Below are positions 57,076-64,000 of a DNA stretch of 64,000 bases, one piece after another. A model generated the notes under the pieces. The model was not told where the DNA came from. It made no database searches and saw nothing but the letters and a program-made list of their open reading frames with translations. Source of the stretch: Populus alba (Eukaryota > Streptophyta > Magnoliopsida > Malpighiales > Salicaceae); the NCBI RefSeq assembly GCF_005239225.2, contig NC_133301.1, positions 4,055,157 through 4,119,156 of the forward strand, in the 5' to 3' direction. How positions within the stretch are numbered: position 1 is the first letter of the stretch; each line of letters begins with the position of its first letter. The translations under genes were made by a program, and so were the position numbers.

Positions 57076-60000
57076 ATGGATAATATGGAAAATCCTACAT
57101 CAAATGAGTCAAATCCTTCAAGTTCGAGACCAAATTCTTTGCCTATTCCAGTTCCAGTCACTACCTCTAGTACAAACAACAACACTGAAGAAGGTAATCC
57201 ACCTTCTAGATGTAATAAAAGAAAAACATCCCAAATTTGGGATCACTTTAAAAAACTAGATAGTAATTCTAAAACTCCTAGGGCTGCATGTAAGTATTGT
57301 GGAAAAGACTATGCATGTCATACTATACTTAATGGAACTAGTAACATGTGGAGTCATCTAGGTGTATGCAAAAACTTTTCTTTTGTCATTGATCGAAAAC
57401 AAAAAACTCTAGTTTTAGAACCTTAGCCTAAAATAGAGGGGGTGATAATAGAGAGGAAAATTTGGTGATTGTTAAGGCAGTGGGCTATAATTATGAAGAG
57501 TGTAGGAAAGCCCTTGGAAAAATGATTATACTTGATGAGCTACCTTTTAACTTCATAGAAAACCAAGGATTTAAATCATTTTGTAAAGTAATGCAGCCTA
57601 GATTTGATGTTCCTTCTCGTTTGATGATTTGGAGAGATTGTTTGAAGATTTATTTAGTTGAGAAGGAGAAATTAAAGAAAGCTCTTAAGGATCAACGCTT
57701 ATGTTTAACAACTGATACTTGGACATCAATCCAAAATATTAATTATATGTGTTTGACTATTCATTGGATTGATGAAGGTTGGAACTTGAATAAAAGAATT
57801 ATAAACTTTTGTCAAGTTTCTAATCATAAAGGTGAAACCATTGGCTAAGCAATTGAGAGTTGTTTATTGGAATGGAGAATTGATAAGATTTTAACAGTTA
57901 CTGTAGACAATGCAAGTTCAAATAATTTGACAATAAAATATCTGAAAAGAGTAACAATTGGGTGGGCAACTAATATCTTGTCAAATGACTTCATGCATGT
58001 TAGATGTTGTGCACATATTGTTAATTTTATTGTATGTGCAGGGTTGAAAGATATTGATGATTCAGTGGTTAAAATTAGGAATGCAATAAGGTTTGTTAGA
58101 TCTTCTCCTTCTAGACAACTTGTTTTTAACCAATGTGCGGAGAGGTTGAAAAATGGGAGTAAAAAATCTGTTTGCTTAGATGTTGCAACTAGATGAAACT
58201 CTACATATATGATGCTAGATGCGACTGTTACATTTGATGTGATTTTTATGAGGTTAGAAGAAACCGATCCTAGGTATTTGAGTTACTTTGAGGTTGATTC
58301 AAAAGGAAAACAAAAAAACTTAGGTCCTCCTGCTTTAGAAGATTGGGAAAAGGTTAGATCTTTTGTCAAGTTTTTGAAATTATTTTACACAGTTACATTG
58401 AAATTTTCTGGCTCGTTGTATGTGACATCTAATTCTTTCTTCCATGAATTGATTTCCATGCACACAAGCATATCTCAACTGTGTAGAAGTGAAGATGTTT
58501 ATGTAAGTAAAATGACGAAGAATATGATGCCAAAGTATAAAAAATATTGGGGGGGTCAAGATGCATAAAACTTTTTGTTGTATGTGGCTATTGTGTTAGA
58601 TCCACGTTTCAAATTGAAGTATGTGAGATTTTATTTTGGAAAATTGTATAATGTTGAAGAGGCTGAAAATTTTACAATTAAGGTTAAAGATACTTTGCTA
58701 AGGTTGTTTGAGCATTACTTGAATGTTGATGAGAATGTTGAGGTTGCTAATAGTGTTAGAACTAGTATAAATGAAAATGTTAATGTTGATTTAATGGTGG
58801 TAAATAATGATATGTTGGATGACTTACCTTCTCAATTCAAAAAACTTTAGAGGAAGAAGGCGATGTCCAAAAAAAAAATGAGGTTGAGAGGTATTTGGGT
58901 GATGATTGTGAGGATCCGAACAATTTTAAATTAGATATTTTGGGTTGGTGGAAGTGTAATGCTACAAAATACAAGATTCTTTCAAAGGTGGCTGATGCAA
59001 CCATATTATTCGATAGTTTCACCCACATTTAACTAGTGTTTTGCCTATGTTTTATATATAAAATGCCTTGATATTCTTTGTTTTATGTTTTGAAGGCACT
59101 TTTGGATGAAAGATGCAAAAAGGAGTAAATTGAAGGTAATTGGCAGATTTGACGTTCAGTTGATGTTTTGTGCAGAACGTGAGCTCTAAAGGTCGAAATG
59201 AAGTGATTCCAGTGGCATTAAAAAGCTAACATCCATACCTTTCTGGAAATCTAAGGCAAGACAATAAAATAAGGAAGAGCATGGAAATCACAGCTTTCAA
59301 AGTCAAATCTCGCAATCTGCCAATGTTGACCTTTGGTCATTCCGACTTGAATATCTAGAGCTACAAAAGTCCAATTGATGCAAACTCAATTGTTTTGGAT
59401 TCCTGACTCAAAGGCCTATAAACGCTCCAAATTGCAGCCAAAAAAGATGTCATATGAGGGAGACATGATTTTTCAAAGATGACAACTAAATTCTGCCAGC
59501 AAACAGGTTTCGTGAAGAAACGAGTCCAGATTACGTTCCGAAGCATCTAAACCGACATCCAAGTTTTTATTTCAGCAATGTAGCTCCTCTAAGTCAAAGC
59601 TTGAAGATTTCATGCAAAGCTATTTCTCCTTTTTTAGGAAAATAGTTATTGAACTACTTAAATGTAAATTGTCTACTTAAAGGAGGACTATTTTGTAAAA
59701 TAGAGATTAGGGTTTCCTAGCATATAAAAAGAATAAGAGAAGAGAAGGGGGGCAGCCACCCAAGAGGATAAAAATGCCCCCTACTCTAAGAAACCCTAAA
59801 CCATGCATTCTTCCATCTTTTTGATTAGTTGTTCAACAAACATGCAAGGCTAAGCACATTTTCTTGGTTGCAAGGACACGGAAACCTTCGGATTTCAAGA
59901 ACTGTGAGATCTATTTTACCTTTTCTTTTCAGTTTATATGATGAATATTTTTGTTCTCCTATGCTTATTTTTCCTATGATTGTTTATTTTAATTGCTAGA

Positions 60001-60938
60001 GCGGACTCTAAGTTATTATTGTAGACAATTTATTGCTAAGTTTGATATCAAAACCGGAGTTGTGGTATATAAACTTGTGAAGCAACTGAGTTTAATAATT
60101 GTAGCGGATCTACGTTATTAATCTAAGGGAGAACATTCGATCAAAGCAACATAAGCAGACAACTTAGTTGTTAAGATTAATGAATTTATCTAGATCTTAA
60201 GGCTGCCATTGGATTAAATCATTAGTGCGGACACTGTGATTATTTGTTGGTTAGGGTTAGTTATACGGCGGATCCGTTAATTAACCAACGTTAAGAAAAG
60301 ATAAAAATTCAGAATATAAACTGGAATTTCATTTCAAGGATCAGTTCTGATTTCTATAGGTGGATGTGTGATTGCGACCAAGGTTTGTTCTCTTGATAAT
60401 TTTATGATTTTATTAAATTTTGTTTGATAGTTTTCTGTTTTATTTTTCTTTAGTCTGTATAACATCCAACCCCCCCCCCCAAATTGCATAACGTATAGCA
60501 TAAAAATCTGAACTGAATCTTCCTCGTGGGATCGACCCCTTGCTTGCTCTATGCTATCTTGTGTGTTGTGTTTGAAGCTAGGGTAATTAATTTGTGCGAC
60601 CGCAACATCGCAACAGTGGCACAACATGTGTTAGCCATCCCGGTATCTACAGTTGTTTCTGAAGCAACATTTAGTACTGGCGGTCGTATATTAGATCCAT
60701 TTCGAAGCTCTTTATCTCCATCGACAGTGCAAACACTTGTTTGTTGTCAGAATTGGTTGAGTTTAGCACCAATTCCAATCGACATTAGAACATTCATGGA
60801 TTATATTGAAAATTATGAGATGATTGAGGTAATTTCTCTTACAAATTTAAATATAGTTATTTTAAAATATTGTTTATTTACACATGTTTAATCTAACATT
60901 TTAATTTATGTTTTTTGTAGAATTTGGTGAAAGGTTAA
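57076..60938 (+). pseudogene. hAT transposase, broken by stops, frameshift and a solo LTR
   Basis: Starts MDNMENPTSNES. A BED zinc finger follows at about 57210-57375 (SQIWDHFKKLD, CKYC, MWSHLGVC). The RNase H-like core has LTVTVDNASSNN (first catalytic Asp, about 57880), MHVRCCAHIVNF (the C-x2-H motif, about 57995) and VLDPRFKLKY (second Asp, about 58600). The dimerisation domain follows the LTR insertion (HVLAIPVSTVVSEATFSTGG, about 60625-60690). A last GT-AG intron (60829-60920) leads to NLVKG-stop at 60938. In-frame stops lie near 57424, 57846, 58194 (TRW changed to TR-stop), 58566 and 58848, so it is inactive. Confidence 0.9.
58993..60615 (+). mobile_element. Solo LTR, probably Ty3/Gypsy, inside the hAT transposase
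   Basis: The LTR begins TGATGC and ends GCAACA (TG...CA) and is flanked by the 5-bp duplication GTGGC (58988-58992 and 60616-60620). Removing it and one GTGGC restores the reading KVAQHVLAIPVS across the hAT dimerisation domain. It is 1623 bp and has a TATA-like catataaaaag near 59720. The end (cctcgtgggatcgacccc, then taatttgtgcgaccg) resembles the LTR 3' ends of Tat/Ogre-type Gypsy elements. No internal domain is left, so it arose by LTR-LTR recombination. Confidence 0.88.
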
Positions 60939-61955
60939 AAATCTCAACTGATTGTTTATAAGTATTATTGGTGGCTTGGTGCAATCTTGGAATATAATTA
61001 TTTTTGGTAATTAATTTACTTTGCCTTGTTAATTCCCTTTAAAATTTTGCATACTTAATTCTTTCAATAGTTGAACTCTAATATGTTGCTAATTTGCTAG
61101 TGTTTTTTTTATAGCCTTATGCCATTATCCTTGCTGAAATTTTTGGATGCTTCCGTTGCTGGAATTTTTGGATGCTGCCATGCTGATGTTGCTGCCTGCT
61201 GGGTTTTTATCTTCAAAGTTCAAACTATGTCGGATGTTTTAGATAATTTATTGTTGGTTGCTAATGTATCTGCTTGTTAATGTTAACCTTTCTAGTGCGA
61301 ACGGACTTTTAATTTGAGGTGTTTAAATTTAATCATGCATCTTGCATTGCATTGATTTAGCACTTTGGAAAGCATATTAAAAGTCAGCCAATTTGCATCT
61401 CTGTGGAATTTTAATTCATGTCCAGATTTCATATTAAAAGTTAGCCAATTCATATTAAAAGTCAGCCATGTATAGAAGAGAAACATAGTAAAACTACGCA
61501 GGATTAAGCTGAACATCAGCTTGCTTTGAATTTTAAAGCTTAATTTAATGTAAGGCCAAGCCAATTTAAAAAAAAAAAAAAGGGACAAAAAAACTCATAT
61601 ATGATGGGATTAGGTTTCCCGGTTTTTTCCTAAAAAAACCGGATTTTAACCGAACCGGTCTGGTCCGGTTTGAACCAGTTTCCAGTCCGGTTTGGTTAAT
61701 TTTTTACAAGCAGATAATAATCCGGTTTGGTTGGTTTTTTGAGTCTAAACCGAACCGTGAACACCCCTACATATACCTATAAATAGAAGCATTGTTGAGA
61801 GAATGTTGGACATGCATTTAACTACAAATTCATATGAAATAAAAGTGCTCACTCTTCATCCCACCTAATCTCCATTGTTCTTATATATATTATTTACTCT
61901 TTATTAATTATATTGTTTTATTATTATATACTTCTTAATACATAGTTTTACAACA

Positions 61956-62312
61956 CGTTATCAGCACGAATCGCTCCTTGCTTTCATCTTGAAGTAGATA
62001 ATCATATTTGATAAGAAGTAGAAGCATGAATTTCTCCTTGCTTTTATCTTGAAGTAGATAATTATATTTGATTTATTGATAAGAAGTAGAAGATATGTTT
62101 TTCTATTGTTTTTGTATGTTCTACATTTTGTTTTGAGATCAAGTATATATGATGGAAACATGTGACAAATCTTAAGATTATTCTCAAGTATAACAATGTT
62201 ATATACTGATTTTCATTTTATATTTATATTTTTATAAATCTATCTTTATATTCCAATATATATATATATAACCAAATTTCTAACAATATTAATATTTTTT
62301 AATTAAGTAACA
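61956..62312 (+). other. Untranslated leader of the Copia element
   Basis: Starts with the primer-binding-type cgttatcagcacga. It contains two copies of a 50-60-bp block (ctccttgcttt-atcttgaagtagata) at about 61974 and 62033, then AT-rich sequence up to gag. Confidence 0.55.
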
Positions 62313-63260
62313 ATGACAAACCTTGCCAAACTTAAGTTCATGGCACTTGATATTACGGGCAAGAATTATTTATTATGGATCTTTGATGCCGAAATTCATC
62401 TAGATGTCATGGGTCTTAAAGACACCATTAAAGATGATAACGAAGCATCTAGTCAAAACAAGACAAAAGCCATGATTTTTTTACGTCATCAATATCTTCA
62501 TGAGGAGTTGAAGATAAAGTATCTCACAATCAAAGATCCTCTTATTCTTTGGCAAAATTTGAAAGAAAGATATGACCATCAAAAGACAGTTATTCTCCCA
62601 AAAGCTTGTTATGATTGGATACACTTATGATTGCAAGATTTTAAATCATTAAGAGAATATAATTTTGAAATGTTTAATATTAGTTCTAAATTGAAACTAT
62701 GTGGAGACAATATCACCAATGATGATATGTTAGAAAAAGCATTATTTACTTTTCATGCCTCGAATATGCTCCAGCAGCAGCAATATTGAACGAGGTTTTA
62801 AGAAATATTCTGAACTAATTTCATGTCTCCTTGTGGCTGGACAAAATAATGAGCTTTTAATAAATAAATAAAAAGCATGAATCACAACCAACTAGTCCAG
62901 CTTCGTTCCCTAAAATAGATGCTACGAGATATAATAATAATAATAATAATAATTATGGTCGTGATTGTAATAGAAGCCGAGGACGTGGCCATGGGAGAAG
63001 ACAATTTAATTACCGCAACTATAATGGTCATAATTCATCAAATTCTTACAAACTCTCACATAATACGGAGAAACAAGAAAGGGGGAAGAATATATATAGC
63101 AGAGATACCAAAAAGGTAGAAAATGCTTGTTATTGATGTGAAATGAAAAGAAAGGAGAAGAACATAGAAATAATATTTTTTTCACCCACATCAAGGTAAT
63201 AATGATATTTATTCTTTGGATATGACACATCTTGATGTTGCAGATTTTTTTGAGCAAACT
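62313..63260 (+). pseudogene. Copia gag, broken
   Basis: 62313-62630 reads MTNLAKLKFMALDITGKNYL, then EIHLDVMGLKDTI, MIFLRHQYLHEELK and NLKERYDHQKTVILPKA, a typical TNT1-type gag. After a stop at 62628 the frame continues with ISSKLKLCGDNITNDDMLEKA and KKYSELISCLLVAGQNNELL, then an Asn/Arg/Gly-rich tail (about 62930-63050). Several stops and a frameshift. Confidence 0.85.
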
Positions 63261-63694
63261 GATAAGAAAGTTAATAATTCTTGTAATGATAATAATTAGT
63301 TAATATAACAATGTCAGAATTTAAAATTATGTTTATCTTTTCAGTGGGTTTCGTTTATGCTAGTATATTTCAATATATTTTATTTTCTTCCTTTCATGTT
63401 GGCTTATTTAATGAAGCAGATTGTGTTATAATAATTATGTCTTATTATGAACTTATTATATATTTATTCCTTTTCATGAAGAAAATAAGGATTCACATCA
63501 TGCTGTAAATAAGCTCAATATTAATGGTATTTTTGGGCCCACTCACCCACCATCTGAACTGACACGACCAAAAGATTGATGTCTTCTCCCAAGTGTAGGA
63601 GTGTCGAAGTAATAAATAACCCAACAAGACCGAGGTCAACCCACAAAGAGGTTAATTGTACAAATTATAAATAACAACAATAATAACAATAATT

Positions 63695-63735
<41 letters not shown>

Positions 63736-63847
63736 CAGTATGTGGCGTTGTTATACCTGAAAATGATCTAAAAGATCGGGTCACAGGTTTCTAGCCTATA
63801 TACTAAGTTTATAAAAAGATCAAAGAGATATATTATATAATATAAAC

Positions 63848-63937
<90 letters not shown>

Positions 63938-64000
63938 ATAAAAGAAGAAGATGAAGAAATTAATGAGAACTTTGAGATGAAAGATTAATGTAAGGATTAA
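63261..64000. other. AT-rich end of window with trinucleotide repeats
   Basis: No gene is recognised. Repeats: (AAT)n at about 63696-63732, then (AAT)n running into (AGT)n at about 63848-63938. The stretch 63560-63655 (aagtgtaggagtgtcgaagt, ccgaggtcaacccacaaaga) resembles conserved sequences near LTR ends of Gypsy elements in reverse orientation, but is not decisive. Confidence 0.5.
63848..63938. repeat. Compound (AAT)n-(AGT)n microsatellite
   Basis: About 14 AAT-type units followed by about 16 AGT-type units without interruption. Confidence 0.9.

Larger units (their letters stand above)
55178..61769 (+). mobile_element. hAT DNA transposon, 6.6 kb including a nested solo LTR
   Basis: Ends are inverted repeats: left taggggtgtt, right (reverse complement) taggggtgtt. 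The 8-bp target duplication is near-perfect: CATATATC at 55170-55177 and CATATACC at 61770-61777. Subterminal regions carry many aaccgaaccgg / ccggtttggtt motifs on both sides (55200-55320 and 61618-61760), as transposase-binding arrays often do in hAT elements. The transposase gene lies between. Without the 1.6-kb solo LTR the element would be about 5.0 kb. Confidence 0.92.
55015..63260 (+). mobile_element. Copia retrotransposon (5' LTR and gag), split by nested insertions
   Basis: The 5' LTR begins TGTTATAAAATC at 55015, is interrupted at 55178 by the hAT element, resumes at about 61778 with cctataaatagaagc and ends ttttacaaca at 61955, giving TGTT...AACA ends and a total of about 340 bp. 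Directly after it is cgttatcagcacgaa, a primer-binding-type sequence typical of this plant Copia family. Gag follows at 62313. No pol or 3' LTR is seen before the window ends, so the right limit is open. Confidence 0.72.

Noticed and set aside
57032..57259. Alternative hAT start in another frame
   Set aside because: The 57076 frame carries the BED zinc finger; this one does not.
59361..60627. ORFs within the solo LTR, such as 59361-59546 and 60334-60627
   Set aside because: They lie in LTR sequence defined by TG...CA ends and a GTGGC duplication and match no protein.
60526..60891. ORF starting MGSTPCLLYAILCV as a secreted protein
   Set aside because: Its signal-like start is LTR sequence; from 60616 on it is the hAT dimerisation domain in frame.
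1..64000. An undescribed multi-gene system such as a biosynthetic cluster
   Set aside because: The four intact genes belong to well-known, unrelated families on both strands. The remaining coding sequence is all transposon-derived and broken.

Overview
The window is plant nuclear DNA, AT-rich and rich in transposons, most likely from a poplar or willow relative (Salicaceae). The genes have many short introns with plant-type splice sites. The best preserved one is a strigolactone-pathway gene found only in land plants, and the repeats look like families common in poplar. The genus is inferred from the style of genes and repeats, not proven. I see no CRISPR array, operon, rRNA or tRNA gene, and nothing I would call a new defence or metabolic system.

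Four host genes look intact after splicing by eye. (1) CCD8 (carlactone synthase), plus strand, 1253-4854, 6 exons, 557 aa. (2) A DUF810/MUN-domain (Munc13-like) protein, plus strand, 30531-35450, 5 exons, 979 aa. (3) The nucleoporin NUP85, minus strand, 36684-43870, 18 exons, 721 aa, tail-to-tail with gene 2. (4) An RCC1-repeat protein, minus strand, 51139-54284, 5 exons, 561 aa. They work in unrelated processes (hormone synthesis, membrane traffic, nuclear pore, an RCC1 propeller) and form no cluster.

The rest is mostly mobile DNA. CCD8 is bracketed by members of one Copia family: the 5' end of one copy upstream (1-815) and a nearly whole 5.0-kb copy downstream (5359-10357; LTRs about 97.5% identical; TSD CTGTT). 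A third, older copy (13042-18261; TSD ATCAC) carries a 291-bp hAT-type MITE in its RT region. From 18.3 to 30.2 kb there are only relics: a CACTA transposase piece, several MITEs, a Copia RNase H end, a ~150-bp tandem array and a plant-mobile-domain relic. NUP85 intron 17 holds a foldback inverted repeat. From 46.4 to 48.1 kb lies a decayed MULE transposase, followed by a complete 411-bp TRIM element (TSD TTAGT).

The right end is a three-level nest. A Copia element (gag near 62.3 kb) has its 5' LTR split by a 6.6-kb hAT element (55178-61769; near-perfect 8-bp TSD), and the hAT transposase is itself split by a 1.6-kb solo LTR (58993-60615; TSD GTGGC). The most unusual observation in a host gene is a 99-bp U12-type intron in the RCC1 gene that appears to end in GG instead of AG or AC.
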